A stretch of 50,279 bases of DNA from Gammaproteobacteria bacterium (GTDB lineage: Bacteria > Pseudomonadota > Gammaproteobacteria > Pseudomonadales > Azotimanducaceae). Every line of letters starts with the position of its first letter. Position 1 is the stretch's first letter. A program made the translations under genes and the position numbers. The stretch lies in assembly GCA_002728675.1 (NCBI GenBank), contig PBVL01000033.1:1-50279 (forward strand). Direction: 5' to 3'. Positions 17,107 through 25,878 of this stretch are shown one piece after another. The notes beneath the pieces were generated by a model. That model was not told where the DNA came from and made no database searches. It worked only from the letters and a program-made list of their open reading frames with translations.

Positions 17107-18066
17107 ATGACGAGTTTCCTTCGCACTGACGAAGCCAGCTTCAAGAACCTCGAAGGCTTCGACTTCACGCCGAACTATCACACCTGGCAGGACATGCGCG
17201 TCCACTACGTCGATGAAGGCCCGAAAGACGCGCCGGTGATGCTGCTGTTGCACGGCATGCCAACCTGGTCATTCCTCTACCGAACCATGATCCCGAAGCT
17301 CGTTCATGCGGGGTATCGCTGCATTGCGCCCGATCATCTCGGCTTTGGCCGCTCGGACAAGCCGACCGACATCCACTGGTACACGATTGCCCGGCACACC
17401 GAGGTCCTCAGTTCGCTGATTGTCGAGCTTGATCTGCAGAACGTCACCCTCGTCTGCCAGGACTGGGGTGGGCCGACCGGCCTCGCCCAGGCCGCGATGA
17501 TGCCGGATCGTTTCGAGCACCTCGTCATCATGAACACGTGGCTGCATCACGAAGGGTACGAGTACTCCGGGGGCATCCGACGCTGGAATGCGAGCTGGCA
17601 CGGCGACGGCAGGTTCGTGCGCGAGCGGCCCGATGTTGGCTTGCTGCTGTTGCTGAGCAGCGGCCTTGCGGGGCCAGGGGTCGTCTTCCCCGCGCTCGAG
17701 CAGGGTACGGAGCCGGAACTCACCGGGGAGGCATTGGATGTCTACCGCGGTTATTCGGCCCCCTATCGCGGCCTTCCCGATGAGGGCTTTAACGGCTTCC
17801 GTCGCTTCCCTCTCTCGATTCCACTCGACAGCTATCACAACGGCAACGCGGCTGCCCAGGAGCTGCACTACCGGACGCTGCTCGGCTGGGACAAACGCTG
17901 TCAGTTCATCTGGGGGTGTGCGGACGACGTATTCACCGAAGCGTGGGGACGGGAATGGAGTGCGCGCATGAGTGCCCGCTTCGACGGTTTCCCCGATGCG
18001 GGGCATTTCCTGCAGGACACCCACGGCGGGCAGATCGTCGAGCTGATTCTGGACGAGCGTGGCTGA
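17107..18066 (+). CDS. Alpha/beta hydrolase resembling haloalkane dehalogenase (subfamily I)
   Basis: 319 residues. HGMPTWSFLYR at 49-59 and CQDWGGPTGL at 117-126 match haloalkane dehalogenase DhlA closely (its own motifs are HGEPTWSYLYR and VQDWGG). Asp119 would be the nucleophile, Trp120 one halide-binding residue, Asp273 the acid and His300 (DAGHFLQD) the base. Trp160 or Trp164 in the cap could be the second halide-stabilising Trp. Such enzymes hydrolyse C-halogen bonds to alcohols; the related epoxide hydrolases cannot be fully excluded. A TACAAT at 17071-17076 is a possible -10. Confidence 0.8.
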   Translation: MTSFLRTDEASFKNLEGFDFTPNYHTWQDMRVHYVDEGPKDAPVMLLLHGMPTWSFLYRTMIPKLVHAGYRCIAPDHLGFGRSDKPTDIHWYTIARHTEVLSSLIVELDLQNVTLVCQDWGGPTGLAQAAMMPDRFEHLVIMNTWLHHEGYEYSGGIRRWNASWHGDGRFVRERPDVGLLLLLSSGLAGPGVVFPALEQGTEPELTGEALDVYRGYSAPYRGLPDEGFNGFRRFPLSIPLDSYHNGNAAAQELHYRTLLGWDKRCQFIWGCADDVFTEAWGREWSARMSARFDGFPDAGHFLQDTHGGQIVELILDERG

Positions 18067-18120
18067 CACGCAGCATCAGGGCCCAACCGTCTGCCCGGCC
18101 CAGGATCGTCCCCTGTGAGC

Positions 18121-18137
18121 GTCAGGGAAGCCCTGAC
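18121..18137. terminator. Hairpin between convergent genes
   Basis: GTCAGGG and CCCTGAC form a perfect 7-bp stem with a 3-nt loop. It lies between the dehalogenase-like gene and the convergent PhyH gene, so it may end transcription from either side. No T-run is present. Confidence 0.35.
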
Positions 18138-18238
18138 TCTCGTCGGCAGTGGAGCCGTCTGCGACGGTGCCTCGTACGGAACGCGTCGGATTGGGCGCTG
18201 CTGTTTGCACGAGTCCCCCGCACCTCGTCGGGGAAAGC

Positions 18239-19138
18239 TCAGTCGGCCGCGAGGCTTGCGTCCTCGTACTGGTCGAAGTAGCGAGCGCCGGTCTCGCGCT
18301 GGTTCTCGTAGATGGACCCCTGGTACACGGCACGCGGTAGAGGCAGGCGCACGGGCACGTCCTCCAGGCGCGGTTGCAGCGTTGGTTCGCCGTGCACGAT
18401 CCGGCTGTTGAACTCGGTGAGGTCGCCGACGGACTCCACGCCCGCGAGCGGCCAGGCATCAACTGCCGCGTACTCGAAGAACAGCACACGCCGGGGCTGC
18501 GTTGACGTATTCATCGCGGAGCCGTGGATGAGCCGCGCGTGATGGATCGACATGTCGCCCGCCTTGCCGGTGACCGTCACTGCGGAGCTCACGTCGAGAT
18601 CCGGGTCGGCGGCGTTGATCGCGCCGCAAAAGGCTCCATGGCTGTGATGATCGAGCACGGGACCCCGGTGGGTCCCCGGCACCACCTGCAGCGGCCCGTT
18701 CTCTTCGGTCATGTCATCGAGCAGAATGCCGACCGCGAGCACACTCTGGTTGGTATGAGGATAGAACGCCCAGTCCTGGTGCCATTCGACGGGTGAGCCG
18801 TAGGTGGGTGCCTTGATGTTGATCTTGCCGCCGGCGCGCAAACGGATGTGTTCACCCATCAGCGGGATCAGCGCGTCCATGACGGGCTGGTAGCCGGCAA
18901 GGTCGCGATAGAAGTCGTCGACCAGGTGAGGCTGCTTGATCCGTCGGACCCGGGGTCGTTCCGGGGTGTGGCTCGCTTCGAGGTCAAGCACATTGGTGTG
19001 CTCGGCAACCTCGGCCGCGCTTTCGATGATGCGATCGGTGACGTCCCGCAACTGCTGCAGGACATGCGGTTCGAGTACACCCCGGACGAACGTGTAGCCG
19101 TCCTGTTCGTACTGTCTGACTTGCGCTTCGCTCAACAT
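18239..19138 (-). CDS. Phytanoyl-CoA dioxygenase (PhyH) family protein
   Basis: 299 residues. The Fe(II) motif His-x-Asp is in VEWHQDWAFYPH, and the distal His lies in MSIHHARLIHGSAMN, with an Arg at PRRVLFFEY for 2-oxoglutarate. The N-terminal YEQDGYTFVRGVLEP is typical of the family. It probably hydroxylates a small substrate; which one is unknown. It is a second, diverged PhyH member of the region, not a recent copy of the 14043-14966 gene, as little sequence is shared outside the motifs. It is divergent from the TauD gene, with about 78 bases between the starts. Confidence 0.88.
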   Translation of the reverse strand: MLSEAQVRQYEQDGYTFVRGVLEPHVLQQLRDVTDRIIESAAEVAEHTNVLDLEASHTPERPRVRRIKQPHLVDDFYRDLAGYQPVMDALIPLMGEHIRLRAGGKINIKAPTYGSPVEWHQDWAFYPHTNQSVLAVGILLDDMTEENGPLQVVPGTHRGPVLDHHSHGAFCGAINAADPDLDVSSAVTVTGKAGDMSIHHARLIHGSAMNTSTQPRRVLFFEYAAVDAWPLAGVESVGDLTEFNSRIVHGEPTLQPRLEDVPVRLPLPRAVYQGSIYENQRETGARYFDQYEDASLAAD

Positions 19139-19216
19139 AACCGTGCCCGGGCCGGAACGCTTGATTCAAGTGTACGCTCTGCGCACGGATCCTGGCGAAC
19201 ACCCTGAGGAGCTTCC

Positions 19217-20218
19217 ATGAATCTCGAACCACTGAGAGGTCTGACGTTCGGCGCCAACGTGTCCGGCCTGACCATGCATGAGATCAATGCGGGCGACTGG
19301 TCCCGAATCGAGGTGGGCCTTGCCGACTTCGGACTGCTGCGCCTTCGCGGCCAGCAGTTCGACGCACGCTCGGTTGCGGCATTCGCGCGTCGATTCGGAG
19401 AACTCGAAAGGGACATCGGGGAGGCACGCGGCATCTCGAACAAGGGTTAGGATGCAGCACCCCTCGACATGGGCGATCCGGCGTGGCTCACCCGCGCCTA
19501 CCCCACCCGCTACTGGCACGCCGATGGCACCTTCAACCGGGTGGCGCCCCGCGTGTGCGTGCTGGCGGGCGCGGCGATTCCGGCGGCAGGGGCGTGTACG
19601 GAGTTTGCCGACATGTGCGCAGCCTGGGACATGCTGGACTATGCGCAGCAGAGCGAACTCGAACCGCTCACCTGCTTTCACTCGAACCTTGTCGGCTCGA
19701 CCCGGGTGTTGCCAGCGGCGCATGCCTTGGTGCTCGAGTCCCAACTGCATCCGGCACCGGTCGACGGGTCCTACGGCCTCGGGTACCGCACTGAGGTGCC
19801 TTTGCGGTCACTGGTGCGCCGTCACCCGGGCAACGGGCGCAAAGTGCTCGCGATTGGCCGGCATGCCTTCGGGGTGGTGGGGCTCGACCCGGAAGCATCG
19901 GACCAACTCCTACGCGGCCTCGAAGCACGCGCGTGCCAGCCGCCGCGGGTTTTCCGCCAGGAATGGTGGGTCGGCGATGTTGTCGTCTTCGACAATCGTC
20001 GCGTCCTGCATCGGGCCGAGGCCTGCGCCGAGACGGGTGACGAGCGCCTGCTGTTGAACTGCAGGGTCAAGGGGGATCCGGTGCACGACGCCGGGCTCGA
20101 CACCCCGGAGGCGCAGGCAAGCGCCGCGTGTCAGCACGCGGAACTGCAGCGCCTGCGGCGTGCGAAGCGTTTGGGACAGGCAAAGGGGCTGGGTCGCGCC
20201 GGGGATGCAGCCGTGTAG
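19217..20218 (+). pseudogene. TauD/TfdA-family dioxygenase with an in-frame TAG stop
   Basis: ATG 19217 (ribosome binding site GAGGAG) opens the frame; it meets TAG at 19448-19450 after ISNKG, and the same frame continues DAAPLDMGDPAWLTR through to TAG 20216-20218. The downstream part holds the Fe(II) motif His-x-Asp in YWHADGTF and the distal His in RRVLHRAE, so the two halves form one TauD-type 2-oxoglutarate dioxygenase. A CAG-to-TAG change would explain the break. TAG is a normal stop for many genes here, so recoding is unlikely. The intact protein would be about 333 residues; the substrate is unknown. Confidence 0.8.
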
Positions 20219-20278
20219 CGGTTCACGGCTTGTGACATGCTAACGCGCTCTCAAGAGACCAACGACAAGAGGGCAAAC

Positions 20279-21109
20279 GTGAGCGAGAAACGACTGGATG
20301 GAAAGGTAGCCTGGGTGACGGGGTCGTCCCGGGGGATCGGTCGGGTGGTTGCCGCGCATCTTGCCGAGCTCGGCGCAAAGGTTGCCGTGCACGGCACGAC
20401 GCCGACATCGTCACGCCAGCTGAACGAAGCAGACTCGCTCGAAGCGGTCGCGCAGGCGATCGCGGATGAGACCGGCTCTGAGGTCATGGCCGTTCACGGC
20501 GATCTGACTGACGAGTCTGTCGTGGCGCAGAACGTGGCGGACATTCGTGGGCGCCTCGGCAAGATCGACATTCTCGTCAACAACGCGGGCGGTGACATCG
20601 GTACCGCGGGCGTCACCGCGGAGCGCGCGGGCAAGCCGATCCAGAATGACGCGCTGTTCATCGACCTTGCTGAAGTCGAAACCATCATCGATCGCAACCT
20701 GCGGACCTGCATCCTCGTCAGCCGCGCGGTGGTTCCGGAGATGATCGAGCGCAATCAGGGTTGGGTCGTGAGCGTCGGTAGCATTGCCGGACTCTCTGGC
20801 CACCCCTCTGAGGTGTCCTACAGCGTCTCGAAGGCTGCGATGCACGAATACACGCGCTGCCTTGCCGCGCAGCTTCGCCCGCACGGCGTCTATGCGAACG
20901 TCATCGCGCCCGGAGAGATCATCACGCCGCGCTTCGAGGCGAGCCGCCCGACGAAGGATGAGCGAAAAGTCGAGGAAGGTGCGCTGACCCGCTACGGTTG
21001 GCCGATCGAGGTGGCACGGGCCGTGGAGTTTTTCGTGACCAGCGACTCATCGTACGTGACGGGGCAGGTCCTGCGCGTCGATGGCGGCGCGCAACTCTGG
21101 CCCGCGTAG
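20279..21109 (+). CDS. Short-chain dehydrogenase/reductase (SDR)
   Basis: 276 residues from GTG 20279, preceded by AAGAGGG at 20267-20273. An in-frame ATG at 20237 would add 14 non-conserved residues and lacks a comparable ribosome binding site. Classical SDR features are complete: TGSSRGIGR nucleotide-binding motif, NNAGG, catalytic YSVSK, and the C-terminal SSYVTGQVLRVDGG. It oxidises or reduces an alcohol/keto group with NAD(P)H. It follows the broken TauD gene by about 60 bases, suggesting shared expression. The substrate is unknown. Confidence 0.9.
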   Translation: MSEKRLDGKVAWVTGSSRGIGRVVAAHLAELGAKVAVHGTTPTSSRQLNEADSLEAVAQAIADETGSEVMAVHGDLTDESVVAQNVADIRGRLGKIDILVNNAGGDIGTAGVTAERAGKPIQNDALFIDLAEVETIIDRNLRTCILVSRAVVPEMIERNQGWVVSVGSIAGLSGHPSEVSYSVSKAAMHEYTRCLAAQLRPHGVYANVIAPGEIITPRFEASRPTKDERKVEEGALTRYGWPIEVARAVEFFVTSDSSYVTGQVLRVDGGAQLWPA

Positions 21110-21167
21110 AGATTCGCGACGACCTGTCACCGCACGGCGGGAGTCGCCGGGGTCACCGTCGGGTGCT

Positions 21168-22447
21168 TCATGGGTCGGATCCGGTCTGGTCGGGGAGGGC
21201 GGTTTTCGAGACCTTCGCGGTCCCGACCCGGTTCCCCATGATCTGCACGATCTCGATCCGGTAGTCGCCGATCCTACAGCAGACGTTCGACTCGGGGATC
21301 GCCTCCATGTGCTCCGTGATCAGACCGTTCAGGGTCTTCGGTCCGTCGGTGGGCAAGTCCCACTCGAGCCAGCGGTTGAGGCGTCGAAGGTTCGCGCTGC
21401 CATCGATGAGGAGCGTGCCGTCGTCCTGGGGATGGACGTCGACGTTGATTTGCGCGAGGTCGGTCGTGAATTCGCCCACGATCTCTTCGAGGATGTCTTC
21501 GAGTGTGACGATGCCCTGCATGTCACCGTACTCGTCAACGACGACACCGATGCGTTCCTTCTGCTGCTGAAACTTCAGCAGTTGGGTGGGCAGCGGCGTC
21601 TTCGCCGGAACGAAGTAGGGCTGGTTCGCGGTCCGGACGATGTGTTCTGTCGTCACTTCCGGCTCGGTGAGGAACTTCGCCGCGTCACGCAGATGCAGCA
21701 CGCCGACGATATCGTCGATGTCGTTGCGAAAGAGCGGCATGCGCGTGTGTGTGGCGGATCGAATCTGCCGGATGATCTCGTCGACCGGCGTTTCGATGTC
21801 GATGCCCGACACCTCCGCCCGGGGCACCATGATGTCATCGACCGTGACTTTGTCGAGTTCGAGGATGCCCAGCATCATGTTCTGGTGCTGGGTCTCGATC
21901 TGGGCGCGCTCGTTCACGACCGTGCGCAGTTCCTCCTGGCTGAGATGATCTTCTGCGGCATGTTCCGCGCGGAAGCCGAACACCCGCAGAATCCTGTTGG
22001 TCACACCGTTGATGACCCAGACGATCGGGTACCCGATCCAGCCAAGGAAGTTGAGGATGTAAGAGGACGGCAGCGCAATCTTCTCCGGATGCGCGGCCGA
22101 AATCGTCTTGGGCGCAATCTCCGCGAAGATCAGGAAGACGATCGTGCAGGCCACGGGCGCGATGGCAACGCCGATATCGCCAAAGAGACCAATCGCCAGC
22201 AGCGTCGCCAGAGATGCTGCTGAGAGTTCACCAGGTTATTGCCGATCAGAATGACGCTGAGGAGTTGGTCCGGGCGTTCGAGCAGCTTGGCGGCGATCTT
22301 CGCGCCGGTATGTCCCTCGTTGGCGAGATGGCGCAGCCTGAAGGTGTTCAGGCGCATCATAGCGGTTTCGGAGCCGGAGAAGTAAGCGGAAAGAAAGACG
22401 AGCAGCAGGATGGCGACGGATAACGTGCCGAAGGACGGATCATCCAA
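21168..22447 (-). pseudogene. CorC/HlyC (CNNM-type) membrane protein with a one-base deletion
   Basis: ATG 22447 opens an N-terminal DUF21 membrane domain (LLLVFLSAYFSGSETAMMRL) that falls into nonsense after IGNNLVN. The neighbouring frame continues AASLATLLAIGLFGDIGVAI, the rest of DUF21, two CBS domains and the CorC/HlyC domain (IVTLEDILEEIVGEF), ending at 21168. Restoring one T near 22226 gives NNLVNFSAASLATLLA and a 426-residue protein of normal size. CNNM/CorC proteins act in Mg2+/Co2+ handling. The location beside ypjD and ffh is conserved in gammaproteobacteria. The deletion may be real or an assembly error. Confidence 0.85.
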
Positions 22448-22538
22448 AAATGGAGACCTCGTGCTGGTGTGGGAGTGCCCGTTTACGGAGGTCGCCTGAA
22501 GGTGTCAAGCGGGCAGGAGGAGGGCTCTGGCGCCTCAC

Positions 22539-23339
22539 TCAGGCGGATTCAAGGACCAGTTCGAGCACCGCTTTGCTGCCGAAATAGCCGAGCAGCAGCA
22601 GGGCAAAGCCGCTCATCGCCCAGCGCGCTGCCTGTGCGCCGCGCCAGCCGAGGCGGAACCGCCCCCAGATCAGCACGGCGAAGACGATCCAGGATGCGAG
22701 TGTGATGACGATGTGGTGCACCATCCCGCGCCGCTCGAAGATGTCTTCTATGAAGAGAAAGCCGCTCGCGACCGCGAACGTCAGGCAGGCGACACCGAAG
22801 AGAAGCAGTTCGAACAGCAATGCCTCCATCGTCTGCAAAGGTGGCAACGACGTCAGCAGGGAAGGGCGTTTAGCGCGCAGACTTCGATCCTGCAGCCACA
22901 CCACCACCGCCTGCACGGCAGCGACGGTGAGCAACCCGTAAGCGGTCACCGACGCCAGCACATGCGCGAACACGCCGTTCGGTAATGCGGTGCGCGGCGA
23001 GTAGGTATCGCCGGTAAAGAGCGACAGCACCAGGGAAATGGCCGCGAAGGGCAGGATTACGACCAACAGGTTTTCGAGCGGCCGCCACAGCGCGGACAGC
23101 ACCACGATCGCGACGACGACCAGGGAGATTGCCGACGCCATGTCGAACAGGCCAAAGGCGACGCCGGTCTCGCGCAGGACCTCCTGCCAGCCGGCTATGC
23201 CGTGGAGCACCGCGGCCATGATGCCGAGCCCGACGACCGCAGCCCGATTGGGTGAAACGGCCTGCCGCAACGCCGTGAACTGGAAAGCCGCAGCGAGGAA
23301 ATAGAGCAGGCAGGCGGTCAGGCCGAGGACGGAGGTCAT
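22539..23339 (-). CDS. ypjD: Inner-membrane CcsA/YpjD-type protein
   Basis: 266 residues from ATG 23339; the frame is open 14 codons further upstream but without conservation. About eight membrane segments and the C-terminal FRLGWRGAQAARWAMSGFAL match YpjD, a relative of the cytochrome c maturation protein CcsA. The role of YpjD itself is poorly defined; a link to haem handling or membrane quality control is inference from the family. It is divergent from ffh, the usual gammaproteobacterial arrangement. Confidence 0.85.
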   Translation of the reverse strand: MTSVLGLTACLLYFLAAAFQFTALRQAVSPNRAAVVGLGIMAAVLHGIAGWQEVLRETGVAFGLFDMASAISLVVVAIVVLSALWRPLENLLVVILPFAAISLVLSLFTGDTYSPRTALPNGVFAHVLASVTAYGLLTVAAVQAVVVWLQDRSLRAKRPSLLTSLPPLQTMEALLFELLLFGVACLTFAVASGFLFIEDIFERRGMVHHIVITLASWIVFAVLIWGRFRLGWRGAQAARWAMSGFALLLLGYFGSKAVLELVLESA

Positions 23340-23381
23340 TGGGGTGCGGTCACGCGCATTATGGTCCTGAAGCGTAAGCAT

Positions 23382-23387
23382 TATAAT
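23382..23387 (+). promoter_or_regulatory. Consensus -10 box for ffh
   Basis: A perfect TATAAT 27 bases before the GTG start of ffh predicts a transcript start near 23394. The -35 region (TTATGG at 17 bases) is weak. This position excludes in-frame starts before 23394. Confidence 0.5.
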
Positions 23388-23414
23388 GAACCTTTTCCGC
23401 CCGGATTTAACGCA

Positions 23415-24767
23415 GTGTTCGACACTCTGACGGAACGCCTGTCAAAAACTCTCGCCTCGCTGAGCGGCAAGGCGGTCCTTTCGGAAGACAATATCCAGGG
23501 AACACTCCGGGAAGTCCGGATGGCGTTGCTGGAAGCGGACGTTGCGCTTCCGGTCGTCAAGGACTTCGTGGATCAGGTCAAGGCCCGCGCCATCGGCGTC
23601 GAGGTGAGCGCCAGCCTCAATCCGGGGCAGGCCTTCCTGAAGATCGTCAATGACGAACTGATCGGCGTGATGGGTGAGGCGTCCGCGGGGCTCGAACTGA
23701 ACGTCCAGCCGCCGGCGATCGTGCTTCTGGCGGGCCTGCAGGGCGCTGGCAAGACAACCTCCGCTGTCAAGCTCGCGCACTGGCTGCAGTCCCGCGACGA
23801 CAAGAAGGTCATGGTGGTCTCAACGGACGTCTATCGCCCGGCGGCCATTGACCAGTTGCGCACGCTGGCCTCCGAAGCGGGCGTCGCGTTCTGCGAGAGT
23901 TCGACCGACCAGAAGCCGGACGCGATCGCAAAGGCCGCGGTCAGCGAAGCCTCGAAGCAATTCATGGACGTCCTCATCGTCGACACGGCGGGACGTCTGG
24001 CCGTCGATGAAGCCATGATGGCGGAGATAGCGGCGCTGCACGGCACGGTCAATCCGACCGAGACCCTGTTCGTCGTCGACGCGATGACCGGCCAGGACGC
24101 CGCCAACACCGCAAAGGCGTTCGCTGACGTGCTGCCTCTGACTGGCGTCATCCTGACGAAGGCTGATGGCGACGCGCGGGGCGGTGCCGCGCTTTCGGTG
24201 CGGCACATCACCGGCAAGCCGATCAAGTTCATGGCGGTCGGCGAGAAGGTCGACGCGCTCGATGCCTTCTATCCGGATCGGATCGCGTCACGGATTCTCG
24301 GTATGGGCGATGTGCTCTCGCTCATCGAGGAAGCCGAGCACAAGATCGACAAGAAGAAGGCGGGCAAGCTCGCCAAGAAGATCAAGAAGGGCAAGAAGTT
24401 CGATCTGAACGACTTCCGTGACCAGATTCAGCAGATGAACAACATGGGCGGCGTTGCCAACCTGATGGACAAGATGCCCGGCATGGGCAACCTGGGTAAG
24501 GCGAGCGAAGCCGTGAGCGACAAGTCGTTCAATCAGATGGAAGCCATCATCAACTCCATGACGCCCGGAGAGCGGCGCTACCCCGACAGCATCACCGGGT
24601 CCCGCAAGCGCCGGATCGCCGGTGGCTCGGGAACCCAGGTGCAGGACGTCAATCGGCTGCTGAAGCAGCACAAGCAGATGCAGAAGATGATGAAAAAACT
24701 GTCGAAAAAGGGCGGCATGGCGAACATGATGCGCGGCCTGCAGGGCCAGTTGGGCGGGTTCCGCTAA
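23415..24767 (+). CDS. ffh: Signal recognition particle protein Ffh
   Basis: 450 residues from GTG 23415, giving the standard beginning VFDTLTERLSKTL; the 18-codon upstream extension lies over the promoter. The NG domain has the P-loop GLQGAGKTTS, DTAGR, and TKADGDARGG; the C-terminal M domain is methionine-rich (MQKMMKKL and MANMMRGL) and binds 4.5S RNA and signal sequences. With FtsY it delivers nascent membrane proteins to the translocon. It heads the conserved ffh-rpsP-rimM-trmD-rplS series. Confidence 0.97.
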   Translation: MFDTLTERLSKTLASLSGKAVLSEDNIQGTLREVRMALLEADVALPVVKDFVDQVKARAIGVEVSASLNPGQAFLKIVNDELIGVMGEASAGLELNVQPPAIVLLAGLQGAGKTTSAVKLAHWLQSRDDKKVMVVSTDVYRPAAIDQLRTLASEAGVAFCESSTDQKPDAIAKAAVSEASKQFMDVLIVDTAGRLAVDEAMMAEIAALHGTVNPTETLFVVDAMTGQDAANTAKAFADVLPLTGVILTKADGDARGGAALSVRHITGKPIKFMAVGEKVDALDAFYPDRIASRILGMGDVLSLIEEAEHKIDKKKAGKLAKKIKKGKKFDLNDFRDQIQQMNNMGGVANLMDKMPGMGNLGKASEAVSDKSFNQMEAIINSMTPGERRYPDSITGSRKRRIAGGSGTQVQDVNRLLKQHKQMQKMMKKLSKKGGMANMMRGLQGQLGGFR

Positions 24768-24783
24768 CTCCGACCCGGTCTCC

Positions 24784-24819
24784 GCGGACGCACGGCCAAC
24801 GGGCCGCTCAGGCGTCCGC
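24784..24819 (+). terminator. Hairpin downstream of ffh
   Basis: GCGGACGC (24784-24791) and GCGTCCGC (24812-24819) form a perfect 8-bp outer stem with an inner CGGCC/GGCCG stem. It lies 16 bases after the ffh stop and before the rpsP promoter region. There is no T-run. Confidence 0.45.
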
Positions 24820-24872
24820 AAACAGCCGTTTAAGCCCTTGAAAGGCGGCGGGAAAATCCGTGCCTCTCAGTC

Positions 24873-24901
24873 TTTCCATCGGGCGGCCTTTCCCTTAAAC
24901 T
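24873..24901 (+). promoter_or_regulatory. Possible promoter of the rpsP operon
   Basis: TTTCCA at 24873-24878 and TAAACT at 24896-24901 are 17 bases apart, each matching the sigma70 consensus at four of six positions. The position, about 60 bases before rpsP, is plausible. Confidence 0.3.
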
Positions 24902-24959
24902 ATGGCGCCTTTTCGCCCTGGCCCGATGCCGAGGGCCAGACGATACGACGAGGAATACC

Positions 24960-25301
24960 ATGGTAGTCATCAGACTGGCGCGCGGTGGCAGCAAGAAGCG
25001 CCCGTTCTATCACATCACCGTTGCGGACAAGCGTCGTTCGCGTGACGGCCGGTTCATCGAGCGTCTCGGTTTCTTCAATCCGCTTGCGCGGGGTGGCGAA
25101 GAGCGTCTTCGGATCGACATCGAGCGTCTCGAATACTGGGTTCGACTCGGTGCGCAGATGTCCGACCGCGTGAAGGCCCTGCACAGGGACTGGCGTCGTG
25201 CGGCCAAGGCTGCTCCCGCTGAGCCAGCACCCGTGTCACCGACTCCGGCACCTGAGGGTGGTGACGGGACGGCCTCCGATGGGGCCGAACAGGCTGCGTG
25301 A
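24960..25301 (+). CDS. rpsP: 30S ribosomal protein S16
   Basis: 113 residues; S16 is usually 80-90. The first 80 or so are typical ([20 protein letters not shown], then [14 protein letters not shown]). The last 30 or so form an Ala/Pro/Glu-rich tail ([20 protein letters not shown]), seen as a variable extension in some bacteria. S16 binds 16S rRNA in the lower body of the small subunit. The rimM start overlaps its end, so the ribosome-assembly genes are translationally linked. Confidence 0.97.
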   Translation: MVVIRLARGGSKKRPFYHITVADKRRSRDGRFIERLGFFNPLARGGEERLRIDIERLEYWVRLGAQMSDRVKALHRDWRRAAKAAPAEPAPVSPTPAPEGGDGTASDGAEQAA

Positions 25302-25806
25302 GTGTGCGCCACCGTCCGAGACGCTGGTCATCGGGCGCGTAGGAGGGCCCTACGGAATTAAAGGCTGGGTACGGCTGATTTCGTACGCGGATCCTCGCGA
25401 AGCAATATTTGAGTACGGCACGTTCTCGTCCCCCCGGGGGGAGATGGTGCTTGAACAGGGCAGGCCGCATGGGAAGGGCCTGGTAGCAAAATTCGAGGGG
25501 GTTGAAGACCGCACGACCGCTGAGTCGATACGTAACGTCGATCTTGTCATTGCCAAGTCGGACCTGCCGGACCTCGAGAACGGGGACTATTACTGGCACG
25601 ACCTCGTGGGGCTCCAGGTCATCGGAGCGGAGGGAGTCGCCCTCGGGACGGTCAGGGAACTGTTGGCGACTGGCGCACACGATGTGCTTGTCGTGGCCGG
25701 AGAGGACGGGCAAGAGCATCTGATTCCGTTTGTGATGGATGAGATCGTGCAGGAAGTTGACCTCTCATCGGCGACGATGCGGGTGGCATGGCAGGCTGAC
25801 TACTGA
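25279..25806 (+). CDS. rimM: 16S rRNA processing protein RimM
   Basis: 175 residues from ATG 25279, which lies inside the end of rpsP; it gives the usual RimM length and no later in-frame ATG/GTG precedes the conserved [20 protein letters not shown]. The N-terminal beta-barrel and the C-terminal PRC-barrel ([11 protein letters not shown], then [17 protein letters not shown]) are intact. RimM binds S19 and assists 30S head maturation. A third base composition with more G/T than neighbours was noticed but is mild. Confidence 0.95.
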   Translation: MGPNRLRECAPPSETLVIGRVGGPYGIKGWVRLISYADPREAIFEYGTFSSPRGEMVLEQGRPHGKGLVAKFEGVEDRTTAESIRNVDLVIAKSDLPDLENGDYYWHDLVGLQVIGAEGVALGTVRELLATGAHDVLVVAGEDGQEHLIPFVMDEIVQEVDLSSATMRVAWQADY

Positions 25807-25878
25807 CCACCAGATGCCTCCCGGTGGGTCAGAGTGCGGGATGGCAGGAACGAGGCTGACACGACGGAGGCGCCTCGG

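Noticed and set aside
9982-19450. Reassignment of TAG to an amino acid, suggested by two in-frame TAG codons
   Set aside because: Many intact genes (leuA, prfB, dsbC, mmsA, SDR and others) end in TAG, so TAG works as a stop here.
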